Assembly (NCBI GenBank): GCA_026129685.1 | Contig: JAHCHO010000001.1 | Span: 434,001 to 498,000, forward strand | From: Fimbriimonadaceae bacterium | GTDB taxonomy: Bacteria > Armatimonadota > Fimbriimonadia > Fimbriimonadales > Fimbriimonadaceae | Direction of reading: 5' to 3' | Length of the DNA stretch: 64,000 nucleotides | In this document: piece after piece, positions 26,637-35,929 of the stretch | Layout of the letters: the number at the start of each line of letters is the position of its first letter | Numbering within the stretch: position 1 is the first letter of the stretch | Made by a program: the position numbers and the translations under genes | The notes under the pieces: generated by a model | Seen by the model: the letters and a program-made list of their open reading frames with translations, nothing else | The model's database searches: none | Told to the model about the DNA's origin: nothing

Positions 26637-26651
26637 GGCCCATTATGGGCC
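26637..26651. promoter_or_regulatory. Palindromic operator at the antitoxin start
   Basis: GGCCCATTATGGGCC, a perfect inverted repeat centred on one base, ends 2 bases before ATG 26634 and includes the alternative ATG 26643. Flanking GGGCC repeats at about 10-base spacing suggest cooperative binding of RHH dimers. On the minus strand it contains CATAAT, so promoter and operator may coincide. Confidence 0.55.
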
Positions 26652-26679
26652 CTATCACGGCCCTAACCGGTCCCAGGAC

Positions 26680-28029
26680 TCATCGCTCGTACACCAAGGG
26701 CTGGGCGCTCGCCTCGATCACCGACGATAGCTCGGCGAAATCGCCGAGCAGTCCCGTCGCTAAAAACTGCATCGCCAGATTCCCCAGGACGGTCGCCTCG
26801 GCGGGCCCTGCAAGGACCGGCAACCCCGTCGCCGAGGCTAGCCGTCGACAGAAGGCCGGACTCTGCGACCCGCCTCCTCCGACCCGAATCCGCGCCACGC
26901 GCCGACCGGTCACGCCCTCCAACTCCGCCGGCACGGCCGCGATCGCGTCCACCAGGCTCGAGAGCGCCAGGCCCGCCCAGTCCTCCCCCGATGTCGGGGA
27001 TTCCGACGAACGCGCCAGGCACGTTTCGACCATCGAGGCGGGGTTGAAGAACGCCTCGTCCAGCACGTCGATCCGTCCCCGGAAATCGAGGTTCGCCGAC
27101 GCCAGCCAACTCGGAACGGAGATCCCAATGCCCAACTCCTCGTGCAACCGGTTGATCACGTAGAAGCCGGGCACGTTCTTCAGCAACCTCACCCTTCCGT
27201 CCACCGTTCGTTCGTTCGTCAGGTTTGCCGCCCGCGACGCCTCGGTCACGATGGGGCGATCCACAACGACCCCCACGAGAGACCAGGTGCCGACGTTCAC
27301 AAAGAGGGTCTGGTGGTCGAGCGCCCCCAGACCGCACACCGCGCTCGCGGTATCGTGCGTGCCCACCGACACCAACTCGACCCGGTCGCCGACCTGTGCC
27401 AGGATCCGACCCGGCAGGGTGGGAGGAAACGCCGGGATCGGCCACCCGGCGATCGCGAACGCCTCGTCGCACCAATCGCCGTCCAGGCCCATCAACTGCG
27501 TCGTCGAGGCCTGGGAGAACTCGTAGTGCTCCGGCCCGCCCAAGCGCTGCCCCAAGTGGTCGGACAAGAGGAGCCACGTTGCGCGTTCCGGCAACGAGGG
27601 ATCTTCCGCACCGCGCGCCGCCAACTGGTAGACCGTATTGAAGGGCTGGCGTTGGATGCCCGTCAGTTCGTACAAGCGATCCCAGTCCGAACTCCGCGCC
27701 TCCATCGCCCGGGCGTGGGAGAGGTCGCGGTAGCAGACCGGGTTGCCGAGGGTCGCCCCGGTGTCCAAGTCGTGGAACCCGTGGTCCACCCCCCACGAGT
27801 CGATTCCCAGGCTTGCGCACTCGAACGTCGCCTCGGCGAAGCGCACCGCGTCCCGGCAGAAGTCGAACAGCCGGTCCCCGTCCCACTCGAGCCGTCCGTT
27901 CCGCTCGGTCGCCTGGTGAGCCACTTGCCGTACGATCTCGAACTCGATCCTCCCGTCCCGAAGGCGTCCTGCCGCAAAACGCGCCGAAGAAGCGCCCAGG
28001 TCCACCGCAACCGCACCGATGCCGCTCAT
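26680..28029 (-). CDS. rhaB: Rhamnulokinase-like FGGY sugar kinase
   Basis: About 449 residues of the FGGY kinase family, closest in pattern to L-rhamnulose kinase. N-terminal ATP/sugar lobe starts AVAVDLGASSARFAAG; GIDSWGVDHGF is the RhaB-type sugar-contact motif, with NPVCYRD and TGIQRQPFNTVYQL after it. The C-terminal lobe has VSVGTHDTASAV (catalytic Asp), NVGTWSLVGV and RVGGGGSQSP. It phosphorylates rhamnulose or a similar ketose. Start ATG 28029; the longer frame to 28155 is unsupported. It is divergent from a sugar isomerase/epimerase, a likely functional partner. Confidence 0.85.
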   Translation of the reverse strand: MSGIGAVAVDLGASSARFAAGRLRDGRIEFEIVRQVAHQATERNGRLEWDGDRLFDFCRDAVRFAEATFECASLGIDSWGVDHGFHDLDTGATLGNPVCYRDLSHARAMEARSSDWDRLYELTGIQRQPFNTVYQLAARGAEDPSLPERATWLLLSDHLGQRLGGPEHYEFSQASTTQLMGLDGDWCDEAFAIAGWPIPAFPPTLPGRILAQVGDRVELVSVGTHDTASAVCGLGALDHQTLFVNVGTWSLVGVVVDRPIVTEASRAANLTNERTVDGRVRLLKNVPGFYVINRLHEELGIGISVPSWLASANLDFRGRIDVLDEAFFNPASMVETCLARSSESPTSGEDWAGLALSSLVDAIAAVPAELEGVTGRRVARIRVGGGGSQSPAFCRRLASATGLPVLAGPAEATVLGNLAMQFLATGLLGDFAELSSVIEASAQPLVYER

Positions 28030-28184
28030 TAAGCTCAGGATTCGTTGCGACCCGACCGAACTCCTAGGTCCTCGGGCCGGAGAGTCGCCGCACGACCCAG
28101 AACGGCCCACCGAGATGCCGCACGATTGGCCGGAAAGCGTAAACTCGGGCGGCATTCCACCCTCACGGAGACAGGAGCGAACCC

Positions 28185-29168
28185 ATGAAAATCGGAATAT
28201 TCACCGCTCTGTTCGGCGACAAGACGCTGACAGAAACGCTGGACATCGTCAAGGACAACGGCATCGAGGCCGTCGAGTTCGGAGTCGGGGCGTACCCCGG
28301 CGCGGCGCATCTGGCGGTCGACAAGTTGCTCGAGAGCAAGCAGGAGCGCGAGAAGCTCCTGAAGGAGGTCGAGAAACGCGGGCTGATGATCAGCGCTCTC
28401 AGTTGCCACGGCAACCCCTTGCACCCGGTCTCTTCGATCGCCGCCGACCACCACTGGGCGTTCGTGAACGCCGTCAAGCTCGCCGCCCTCCTGGGCGTTC
28501 CCTGCGTCAACGGATTCAGCGGATGCCCCGGCGACGGCCCCCGGGCGAAGAACCCGAACTGGGTGACCTGTGCCTGGCCGGACGAGTTCCGCGACGTCCT
28601 GAACTGGCAGTGGAACCGCCGCGTGCTTCCCTATTGGCGCAAGCAGGCCGCCTTCCTGAAGGAGCACAACGTCAAGTTCTGCATCGAAATGCACCCCGGA
28701 TTCGTGTGCTACTCGAACGACACCCTGCTCAAGCTGCGCAACGGAGTGGGCAAGAACGGGGACGCGATCGGCGCCAACTTCGACCCTTCGCACCTATGGT
28801 GGCAGGGCATCGACCCGATCGCGGCGGTGCGGGAACTCGGCGCCGAAGGCGCCCTCTACCACGTTCACGCCAAGGACACGAAGGTGGATCCCTACAACTC
28901 CGCTCGAAACGGCAACCTTGACACCAAGTCCTACGGCGACATCCTGAACCGCTCCTGGGTGTTCCGATCCTGCGGCTACGGCCACGGCATCGAGTGGTGG
29001 AAGGACTTCTGCTCGAACCTGCGCATGGTCGGCTACGACTACGTGTTGAGCATCGAGCACGAGGACGGCCTCATGTCTTCGATGGAGGGTCTGCAGAAGG
29101 CGCTCGAGACCCTGAAGCAGGCGGTCATCTCGCAGAGCGCGGGCCCCATGTTCTGGGCCAAGGACTGA
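28185..29168 (+). CDS. Sugar phosphate isomerase/epimerase, TIM barrel
   Basis: 327 residues of the AP-endonuclease-2-like xylose-isomerase-like TIM-barrel family. It starts KIGIFTALFGDKTLTETLDI and contains metal-ligand strands VKFCIEMHPGF, GANFDPSHLWWQG, ALYHVHAKDTKVD and VLSIEHEDG. The usual role is isomerising or epimerising a sugar or inositol derivative with a divalent metal. AGGAG lies 8 bases before ATG 28185. It is divergent from rhaB, 155 bases away, so a shared rhamnose-type pathway is plausible but not shown. A strong terminator follows. Confidence 0.85.
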   Translation: MKIGIFTALFGDKTLTETLDIVKDNGIEAVEFGVGAYPGAAHLAVDKLLESKQEREKLLKEVEKRGLMISALSCHGNPLHPVSSIAADHHWAFVNAVKLAALLGVPCVNGFSGCPGDGPRAKNPNWVTCAWPDEFRDVLNWQWNRRVLPYWRKQAAFLKEHNVKFCIEMHPGFVCYSNDTLLKLRNGVGKNGDAIGANFDPSHLWWQGIDPIAAVRELGAEGALYHVHAKDTKVDPYNSARNGNLDTKSYGDILNRSWVFRSCGYGHGIEWWKDFCSNLRMVGYDYVLSIEHEDGLMSSMEGLQKALETLKQAVISQSAGPMFWAKD

Positions 29169-29184
29169 TCGGGCGAGGACCATG

Positions 29185-29223
29185 TCAAAGCCCCGGCCGG
29201 CGATGCCGGTCGGGGCTTTGACT
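29185..29223. terminator. Bidirectional intrinsic terminator
   Basis: An 18-bp stem with one G:T position and a 3-base loop GAT; its outer arms are GTCAAAGCCCCG and CGGGGCTTTGAC, so A/T tracts flank the stem on both strands. It sits between the convergent isomerase and anti-sigma genes. Confidence 0.88.
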
Positions 29224-29241
29224 CGATCAAGCGACGGTTCC

Positions 29242-30075
29242 CTAGCGATCCTGCAGGGAGATCACGCCCGAAGACATTTCGGTGACGGTCACGTTGCCTC
29301 CCTCCACCACCGACTTGCCGGGACCACCCGCCGAGAACTCCCAAGAAACCCGCGCGTCCGGGTCGCCCGAAGTCAACTGAACGGCGCGTCGGTAGAAACC
29401 GGCCATCGCCCTCGCCATCTCGGCGATCGTGCCTTGACCCTTGGCGTCGCGGTTCCGCGCGGAGCCCGGTAGGGCCACGATCGTCCGATCCGCCTTGCCG
29501 AGGACGGAGATCGTGACGAGCGCCGCCTCCTTCGAGGGGTTCTCGAGCGGGCTGTTCAGCCGTTCGCCGTCCAAGCGGAAGCGCGACAGTTCCGGCCCGT
29601 CGAGGCCCGACTGAACGACCACCACCTCGGGCGACGAGGGGGCGTAGTCGAGGGTGACGGTTCCTTGGACGTCCCGAATCGTGATCGCGTCCGCCGACGG
29701 ACCGGGGAGGACTCCGCCCGTGGCGAGGGGTCCGCTCGATTTCAGCGAAAGAAAGGCGCCGACAAGGGCGACCATGGCCACCCCGCCGAGCGCGACCGAG
29801 CGCCAGAGCCCGAACAAGCCCGGCTTCTGCGCTCGTTTCTGCTCCCAAACGTGGCGATCCACCCGCGCGGTGATCCGGTCGTGAAGATCCGGGGGAACCG
29901 GAACCTCGATGTGCTTCAGCCGATCGAGGCTGTCCATCGTCGCCGCGAAGGCGCGGTACTCCGCCTGAGTCTGGGCGTCGCTCGCGAGCGCGCGCTCGAA
30001 CGCCTCCCGAAGTCCGGGTTCGAGTTCGCCCAGGTGATAGGCGGAGAAGTGGTCGCGTGCTTTCGTCTCGTTCAT
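29242..30075 (-). CDS. Anti-sigma factor-like membrane protein
   Basis: 277 residues. The N-terminal about 80 residues (DHFSAYHLGELEPGLREAFE) resemble the helical anti-sigma domain but lack the zinc-binding HxxxCxxC. One membrane helix follows at about 90-112 (SVALGGVAMVALVGAFLSL), then an extracytoplasmic domain of about 165 residues. It starts 37 bases after the end of the sigma factor gene on the same strand, so it probably holds that sigma factor inactive at the membrane until an envelope signal. Confidence 0.75.
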   Translation of the reverse strand: MNETKARDHFSAYHLGELEPGLREAFERALASDAQTQAEYRAFAATMDSLDRLKHIEVPVPPDLHDRITARVDRHVWEQKRAQKPGLFGLWRSVALGGVAMVALVGAFLSLKSSGPLATGGVLPGPSADAITIRDVQGTVTLDYAPSSPEVVVVQSGLDGPELSRFRLDGERLNSPLENPSKEAALVTISVLGKADRTIVALPGSARNRDAKGQGTIAEMARAMAGFYRRAVQLTSGDPDARVSWEFSAGGPGKSVVEGGNVTVTEMSSGVISLQDR

Positions 30076-30112
30076 CGAACGCTCAAATCCTAGAGTGTCT
30101 TCCAGAATTGAC

Positions 30113-30703
30113 TCAGCCGAGCCGGAAAAGTTCCTCGTCGCCGGACAGAATCTCGCGCAGGGAAAGCCTCGCCCGGTTCAGGCGGCTCTTCACCGTGCCG
30201 ATGGGTAGGTCCAAAGCCTCCGCGATTTCCTCGTACGACAGCATCTCCACATGGAACATCGTGATCATCGAACGCTGGTACTCGGGCAGCTGCCCCACCG
30301 CTTCGACCACCCGGTCCTCTCGGGAGTTCCGTTCCGCCTCTTCGTAGGGGTTGCGGTCGGGGTCCTCGATCTGGCGCGTGACGTCTCCCTCGGGCGTCTG
30401 CAGGACCGCCTCGAGGCTCGTCGTCTGACGGTTCTTCTCCTTCTTTCGCAGGTCGAGGAAGCAGTTGGTCAGGATGCGATAGAGCCAGGTGGAGAACGCG
30501 CTTTGGCCCTTGAAGTTCTTGAGAGCGCTGTAGACCCTCACAAAAGCGTCGCCGACCACGTCGCAAGCTTCCTCCGTGTTGCCCGTCAGACGAAACGCGT
30601 ACTTGTACGCCCGGTCCTGGTGACGACCGATCAGTTCGTCGAACGCGCTTCGGTCGCCCTTCTGGCACCGCTCGATCAGAACCGCATCGTCCAAATACGC
30701 CAT
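30113..30703 (-). CDS. ECF RNA polymerase sigma factor (sigma-70 family)
   Basis: 196 residues. Region 2 is visible as VLIERCQKGDRSAFDELIGR, DVVGDAFVRVYSALKNFKG and AFSTWLYRILTNCFLDL; region 4 as LPEYQRSMITMFHVEMLSYEEIAEALDLPIGTVKSRLNRAR in two parts. Start ATG 30703; the frame is open further upstream but overlaps DUF4446. It is followed by its likely anti-sigma factor. The -10/-35 sequence it recognises is not evident here. Confidence 0.93.
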   Translation of the reverse strand: MAYLDDAVLIERCQKGDRSAFDELIGRHQDRAYKYAFRLTGNTEEACDVVGDAFVRVYSALKNFKGQSAFSTWLYRILTNCFLDLRKKEKNRQTTSLEAVLQTPEGDVTRQIEDPDRNPYEEAERNSREDRVVEAVGQLPEYQRSMITMFHVEMLSYEEIAEALDLPIGTVKSRLNRARLSLREILSGDEELFRLG

Positions 30704-30716
30704 GGTTCGAACCGCC

Positions 30717-31235
30717 TTACCGGCGCACCGCCACCCGGTCCTGGTCCCGCGCCCGACGAATCGCCTCCGCCTCTTCGGGCGCCAAGCCGCGCTCGCTTTC
30801 GCCGCGCACCAGGTTCTTGCAGAACACGCGCACGTCGGACCGACCGACCACCCCGTTGACGACGGCTCCGTCGCCCTTGTCGTCGAGAACGGCAAGGGCA
30901 AAGCTCTGGTGCCCGCCGACGTCGTCGAACGCGTCGTAGCGCACCACGCCCAGGTGACGCTTCGAACGACCCATTTCGTGCTCGACGACCCCGAGTCGAC
31001 CCTCGACCCCCTCGAGGCGACCCTCGAGCCGAACCTGTTCGCGGAGGTGGCGATCCATCATCTCCTCAAGGTTCTCGCCGCTCACGTTCCGAAGCAGCGT
31101 CCCCCGAGCGCCCTCGATCCGCCTCAAACGCGAACCCGTCCGCCAAAGCGCACCGCAGAGCGCCAGGATAATGGCGGACTGGACGACGAGGATCGTCGGC
31201 GCTTCGCTCCTGATCTGGTCCATCAAGTCCTGCAT
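30717..31235 (-). CDS. DUF4446 membrane-anchored protein
   Basis: About 172 residues. One N-terminal membrane helix (ILVVQSAIILALCGALW), then a coiled coil (REQVRLEGRLEGVEGRLGVV) and the DUF4446 core HLGVVRYDAFDDVGGHQSFA with LAVLDDKGDGAVVNGVVGR and a C-terminal LAPEEAEAIRRAR. Function unknown. Start: ATG 31235 puts the helix at the N-terminus; ATG 31274 has GGAGGGAGG directly upstream and adds 13 residues, so the start is unsettled. It is 13 bases ahead of the sigma gene, on the same strand. Confidence 0.8.
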   Translation of the reverse strand: MQDLMDQIRSEAPTILVVQSAIILALCGALWRTGSRLRRIEGARGTLLRNVSGENLEEMMDRHLREQVRLEGRLEGVEGRLGVVEHEMGRSKRHLGVVRYDAFDDVGGHQSFALAVLDDKGDGAVVNGVVGRSDVRVFCKNLVRGESERGLAPEEAEAIRRARDQDRVAVRR

Positions 31236-31313
31236 AGGCGATACGGCGGGCTTCGTTAGTATAGTCCCCCGCATCCTCCCTCCGTTACGCGACCGATGGT
31301 TCACAATGGCCCC

Positions 31314-33122
31314 ATGCGCCGTCTGGTCTCCTTGCTCCTACTCCTCGTGGCGACCACCGTGGCTTTCGGCCAAGGGTACGTGATCGAACGGTACGACACG
31401 ACGATCACCTTGGGCAAGACCGACACGATGAGCGTCGAGGAGCGGCTCCAGGTGTTGTTCCAGGACACCCGGCGGGGAATCTACCGCCTGATCCCTCGCG
31501 ACTATGAGACTGGCAAGGCGATCGGCAACCGACGCGTGGACATCGAGGGCATCGAGGTCACGGACGACGCCGGCAACCGCCTCACGACCAAGATCTCGAC
31601 CGAGGGAGCCGACCTCAACATCCGAATCGGCGACGCCGATGTCTGGCTGCCCGCCGGGTCTCGGAAGACCTACGTCATCCGGTACCGAGCCACCGGGATG
31701 CTGAACTGGTTCGACCACGCCGAGAACTGGAACGCCCCCAAGTCCGGCGGCGTCGTCGAACTCTATTGGAACCTGATCGGCGACCGGTGGGACACCTCCA
31801 TCCTTTCCAGCAGCTTTCGCGTCGTGTTCCCCGCTCCGGTCGCCAAGGGTGTCACCCGCGCCCGGGTCTACGCCGGGCCGTATGGCTCGCGCGACTACGA
31901 CGAGGTCGACCTTGGCGCGCCGAGCAGTCTGGGCGAGCAAACGGGGGTTGCCCTACGGATCACGGATCAGGAGGTCGTCGGGGAACGCACGACCCCCCTC
32001 GGACCCTACTCCGCGCTGTCGCTGGTCCTCGACCTGCCCGAGGACTCGATCGCCAAACCGGACGCGACGACGATCTTCCTGCGCATCCTCAAGGCCAACC
32101 TCGGGTTGACCATTCCCCTCTGGATCGGTCTGCTCCTGTTCGCGGCGTGGCTTCGGTACGGGCGAGACCCCAAAGCCGGACCCCTCGTCGTGACTTTCGA
32201 ACCGCCGGACAACCTCACGGGATCGGAAGCGGGCACCCTCCTCGACGAGAAGGTGGACACCCGCGACATCGTGGCCGGATTGGTCAGCCTCGCGGTCAAG
32301 GGCTATCTCGAGTTCCATCCAAAGGAGACGGGCCTCGTGTTCAAGAAGCGCTCTGCCGACATCCGGCTCACCGGGAAGGCACAGGACGTGGACCTCAGCC
32401 CGTTCGAGTCGGACCTCCTGCGGCACCTTCAAAAGGGCGGAGACCTGATCACCGAATCCGATCTGCGCGATACCGTGGCCCCCAACATCACGAGCCTCAA
32501 GGCGACGCTGTACCAATCGCTGGTGGACCGCGGCTACTATCGCGGCAACCCAAATTCTGTTCGCGCCGCCTGGATCGCCGGCGGCGTCGCCGTCCTGGTG
32601 CTGATGGGGTTCGTTTCCATCGCAATCTCACCGTTCAGCGGGGTCGCGCCCGCCGTCGTCGGCGGCATCGTCGGGCTTATCCTCGTGATCGCGTTCGGCA
32701 TGCAGATGCCCAAGCGCACGATCGAGGGCGCGCTGGCCCATCGGCGCGTTCAAGGGTTCGAGGAGTTTGTCCGGCGCGCGAAGGGCAAGGAACTGGACTG
32801 GGCGCAGCGTCGCCAGCCAGACGCCCTGATGTTCGAGGAGTATCTTCCCCATGCCGTCGCCTTCGGACTCGTGGCTCAGTGGGCCTCCGCGTTCGACGGG
32901 ATCGTGACCGAACCGCCTCGCTGGTACGTCACCCCCTACGGCTACGGCGGCCCGTTCTACATGCACTCGTTCGCGAGCGACCTGAACGACATCGGAAGCG
33001 CCGTCGGCTCGGCGGCGGTAACCCCGCCGCGTTCGTCGGGGGCGTCCGGTGGTTCGTCTGGCTTCGGCGGCGGCGGATTCTCGGGTGGTGGTTTCGGCGG
33101 CGGCGGCGGCGGCAGTTGGTAA
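31314..33122 (+). CDS. DUF2207 secreted/membrane protein with Gly-rich tail
   Basis: About 602 residues. Signal peptide RRLVSLLLLLVATTVAFGQG, then the DUF2207 beta domain (VEERLQVLFQDTRRGIYRLI), a membrane helix near 264 (GLTIPLWIGLLLFAAWL), a cytoplasmic part, two more helices (AAWIAGGVAVLVLMGFVSIA and VVGGIVGLILVIAFGM) and the characteristic glycine/serine-rich C-terminus after residue 570. Known DUF2207 proteins are predicted membrane proteins of unknown role. ATG 31314 is preferred because it starts the signal sequence; ATG 31296 adds six residues. Confidence 0.82.
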   Translation: MRRLVSLLLLLVATTVAFGQGYVIERYDTTITLGKTDTMSVEERLQVLFQDTRRGIYRLIPRDYETGKAIGNRRVDIEGIEVTDDAGNRLTTKISTEGADLNIRIGDADVWLPAGSRKTYVIRYRATGMLNWFDHAENWNAPKSGGVVELYWNLIGDRWDTSILSSSFRVVFPAPVAKGVTRARVYAGPYGSRDYDEVDLGAPSSLGEQTGVALRITDQEVVGERTTPLGPYSALSLVLDLPEDSIAKPDATTIFLRILKANLGLTIPLWIGLLLFAAWLRYGRDPKAGPLVVTFEPPDNLTGSEAGTLLDEKVDTRDIVAGLVSLAVKGYLEFHPKETGLVFKKRSADIRLTGKAQDVDLSPFESDLLRHLQKGGDLITESDLRDTVAPNITSLKATLYQSLVDRGYYRGNPNSVRAAWIAGGVAVLVLMGFVSIAISPFSGVAPAVVGGIVGLILVIAFGMQMPKRTIEGALAHRRVQGFEEFVRRAKGKELDWAQRRQPDALMFEEYLPHAVAFGLVAQWASAFDGIVTEPPRWYVTPYGYGGPFYMHSFASDLNDIGSAVGSAAVTPPRSSGASGGSSGFGGGGFSGGGFGGGGGGSW

Positions 33123-33132
33123 GGGGACGCCG

Positions 33133-34524
33133 CTAGCCGGCCAGCGCGGAGCGCCACCGGTCGAACGCTTCGCTCGCGGCCGCCAACTTGGCTTCTTGAC
33201 GACGGCGCTTGTCCTTAATGAACGGTTCCGGCATCGGGAACAGTCCCCAGTTCACGTTCATGGGCGCGAAGTCGCGGGGGGTCGGGTCCGTCAGGTGGGC
33301 GATCAGCGAACCGAACGCGCAGGCCGGGGGCGGCGCGATATCCGGCAAGTTCGCGAGTCTTCGCGCCACGCTCAACCCCGCGTAGATTCCCATCGCCGCG
33401 CTTTCGACATACCCTTCGACCCCCGTCAACTGCCCGGCGATGTAGAGGCCGTCCACCCCGCGCAAGGCGAGGCTCGCTTCGAGGACGCGGGGTGCGTCCA
33501 GGTACGTGTTTCGGTGGATGACCCCGTAACGGACGAACTCCGCGCGCTCCAATCCCGGCACCATCCGAAACACCCGCTTCTGCTCACCCCATTTCAGGCG
33601 AGTCTGGCACGCCACCAGCGAGTAGAGACTCCGTTCGCGGTTTTCGGGACGCAGCTGGAGCGCGGCCCACGGACGCCGGCCCGTGCGCGGGTCGAGCAGG
33701 CCGACGGGCTTGAAGTTGCTGAACGCCAGACTACGCGCGCCCTTCTCCGCGATCGCCTCGATCGGCGTACAGCCGGCGAAGTAGCGAATCTTCTCCAGGA
33801 ACGCCGATTCGACCTCGACGGCGGGCGCGTCGCGCTTCCCTCCCGCCTCGAAGGCATGGATCGGGGCACGCTCCGCCGAAACGAGCGCCGCCACGAACGC
33901 CTCGTAGGTGTCGCGGTCGAACGGGCAGTTGAGGTAGTCGTCGCCCCCCTTGTCGTACCGACTCTGGGCAAACACCACGTCCCGATCCAAGGACGACGCC
34001 TCGACCGTCGGGCTGACGGCGTCGTAGAAGTAGAGGTGCTGCCGCCCCGTGAGGCGCGCGAGCCACTCGGCGATCGGGGGACTGGTGAGCGGCCCGGTGG
34101 CGAGGACCACAAGTTCGCCGCGACCGAGGCACGACTCCAACTCGGCCGGCTCGAACGCGCGGCGCTCGAGCGCAATGTTGGGGTGCGCCCCGATCGCCGT
34201 CGTCACCGCCTCCCCGAATCGTTCCCGATCCACGGCGAGCGCTTCGCCACCGGGGACGGCGTGCTCCTCCGCGAGTCGGATCACGACCGACCCGAGGGCG
34301 CGCATCTCGTCCTTCAAACGCCCCGCCGGCGTTGTCGGCAACTTCGATTTGAACGAGTTCGAGCAGACCAACTCGGCGAGGTGGGGGGTCGTGTGGGCCG
34401 GCGTTGTCGCGACCGGCCGCATCTCGACCAATCGCACCACGACGCCACGCTCGGCGAGCGCCCAGGCGGCTTCGACTCCGGCGAAGCCGCCGCCGACCAC
34501 CGTCACCCGGGGCGGGGTCACCAA
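33133..34524 (-). CDS. trmFO: tRNA (uracil-54-C5)-methyltransferase, folate/FAD-dependent
   Basis: 463 residues. TrmFO makes ribothymidine at position 54 of tRNA using methylene-tetrahydrofolate and FADH2. Seen: the FAD dinucleotide loop VTVVGGGFAGVEAAWALAE, VRLVEMRP, AELVCSNSFKS, the cysteine in YFAGCTPIEAIAEKG, LFPMPEP and the GLYIAGQLTGVEGYVESAA ending. Length and motif order are normal. It lies 3 bases after the DUF4097 gene. Confidence 0.96.
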   Translation of the reverse strand: MVTPPRVTVVGGGFAGVEAAWALAERGVVVRLVEMRPVATTPAHTTPHLAELVCSNSFKSKLPTTPAGRLKDEMRALGSVVIRLAEEHAVPGGEALAVDRERFGEAVTTAIGAHPNIALERRAFEPAELESCLGRGELVVLATGPLTSPPIAEWLARLTGRQHLYFYDAVSPTVEASSLDRDVVFAQSRYDKGGDDYLNCPFDRDTYEAFVAALVSAERAPIHAFEAGGKRDAPAVEVESAFLEKIRYFAGCTPIEAIAEKGARSLAFSNFKPVGLLDPRTGRRPWAALQLRPENRERSLYSLVACQTRLKWGEQKRVFRMVPGLERAEFVRYGVIHRNTYLDAPRVLEASLALRGVDGLYIAGQLTGVEGYVESAAMGIYAGLSVARRLANLPDIAPPPACAFGSLIAHLTDPTPRDFAPMNVNWGLFPMPEPFIKDKRRRQEAKLAAASEAFDRWRSALAG

Positions 34525-34527
34525 ACC

Positions 34528-35802
34528 CTAGGCGTCGACCGTCGTCTGGCCGTGGTCGCGTTGCCGCAGGACAATGTCGCCGTTGACGGCGCTCACGTCG
34601 ATCGATCCGCTCCCGTCGCCAAGCCGACCCGTCACCCGCTGATCGACCCTCGAATCGTCCTTCAATTCGAGGTCGCAGGACACGGAGCCTCGGAGGGTCG
34701 AAAGCGACACGCGGCAATCGCTGCCGTCCTCGACCGTTACCGTCGCGTTGCCGTTGACGGTCCGGACCGAAACCGACCCGGAAACCGCTTGCGCGAGATC
34801 CAAGAACACGTTGCCCGAGACCGACTCGATCGACACCGTCTTGCCCGTGCAGTTCCGCATCGAGAACAAGCCGCTCGCGCTCCGAGCATTGACGTTGGCG
34901 TCCACGTTCTTCAGCAGGATGTCGCCCGTCTTGTTCTCGATGCTCAAGGTCGGCGACTTGACGTCCACGATCTCCAGATCGCCGCTATGGAGGTTGATCT
35001 CGATCGGTCCGTTCAAGCCCTTCACGCGCACGTCGCCGGACTGGCCGTTGGCCTTGAGACTCCCGCCCGTGTCCGTGACCGACACGTCGCCGGACTGGGT
35101 CTTGATCTCGACCGGCGTGTCCGAGGTCACCCAGACGTCCAGGTCCACGCTCAGTCCGCCCATGTCGGGTTGGCGGATCAGCACCAGACTGTCGCTCTCC
35201 TCGACGACAAGAGTGTAGGCCTCGGCCTTCTTCTTGGCGTCCTCGGCGTCCCGGCCCCGGATTCGCGCGGTGGCCTTGACACGCCCGACCGCCTGCTTGC
35301 CCGCAACCCGAACGGTCCCGGTCGGATTCTCGATGCGCAAGGTCTTGCCCTCGATCGTGAGCGGCAACTCGATCTCCTTGGTCTCTTGCGAGGAAAAGAG
35401 GCCCCAGTTGCCCTTGGCGATCTTCTCGATCTCCGCTTTGACGCCCTTCGCCGCGTCTTTGGCGGCCTTCGAGAGCTCGTCCCAAGGGACGTTCTCAAAT
35501 TGCTTCTGGATGGTGTCGATGATGCTACGGAGGGGGTCCTTGTCCGGGTCCGCCGTGCCCGGTTCCCTGGTCTCGTTTCCGGATTCGCAAGTCGGCTCCT
35601 CGACGGGCGGGGGAGGCGGAACGGACGGCTCCTCGACCATGGGGGGCGGTTCGGGGATCGGAGCGGCGTGCCCGTTCGCGTCGGCGTTCGGCTTGGCGCC
35701 ACCCGCCTTCGTAAACGCCTCGATCAGTTCCGCGGCGTCCTCCGGGCTGAGCTTGCCTTCTTTGACCAAATTGGTAATCTTGCGAATCTCGTCTTTCACC
35801 AT
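34528..35802 (-). CDS. DUF4097 beta-solenoid protein with SHOCT-like N-terminus
   Basis: About 424 residues. The first 40 residues (DEIRKITNLVKEGKLSPEDAAELIEA split by a turn) form a SHOCT-like two-helix module. A Pro/Glu linker follows, then a long array of short beta repeats (SGDVSVTDTGGSLKANG, SGDVRVKGLNGPIEIN, SGDLEIVDVKSPTLSIEN) of the DUF4097 type, as in the Firmicutes envelope-stress proteins YvlB and LiaX. No signal peptide is visible. The start is ATG 35802; ATG 35820 is also possible. It probably shares a transcript with trmFO; a link in function is not expected. Confidence 0.8.
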   Translation of the reverse strand: MVKDEIRKITNLVKEGKLSPEDAAELIEAFTKAGGAKPNADANGHAAPIPEPPPMVEEPSVPPPPPVEEPTCESGNETREPGTADPDKDPLRSIIDTIQKQFENVPWDELSKAAKDAAKGVKAEIEKIAKGNWGLFSSQETKEIELPLTIEGKTLRIENPTGTVRVAGKQAVGRVKATARIRGRDAEDAKKKAEAYTLVVEESDSLVLIRQPDMGGLSVDLDVWVTSDTPVEIKTQSGDVSVTDTGGSLKANGQSGDVRVKGLNGPIEINLHSGDLEIVDVKSPTLSIENKTGDILLKNVDANVNARSASGLFSMRNCTGKTVSIESVSGNVFLDLAQAVSGSVSVRTVNGNATVTVEDGSDCRVSLSTLRGSVSCDLELKDDSRVDQRVTGRLGDGSGSIDVSAVNGDIVLRQRDHGQTTVDA

Positions 35803-35929
35803 CGGGACCTCACGTACCATTAAAGCGGCGATCCTCGGACTGTACCGATTTTTGGGTCGAAGGGACCCTTGGCACAGTTGTCGCCGGGACTTTGTGAACA
35901 GGAACTACGGTTTGGTACACCAATAGGCC

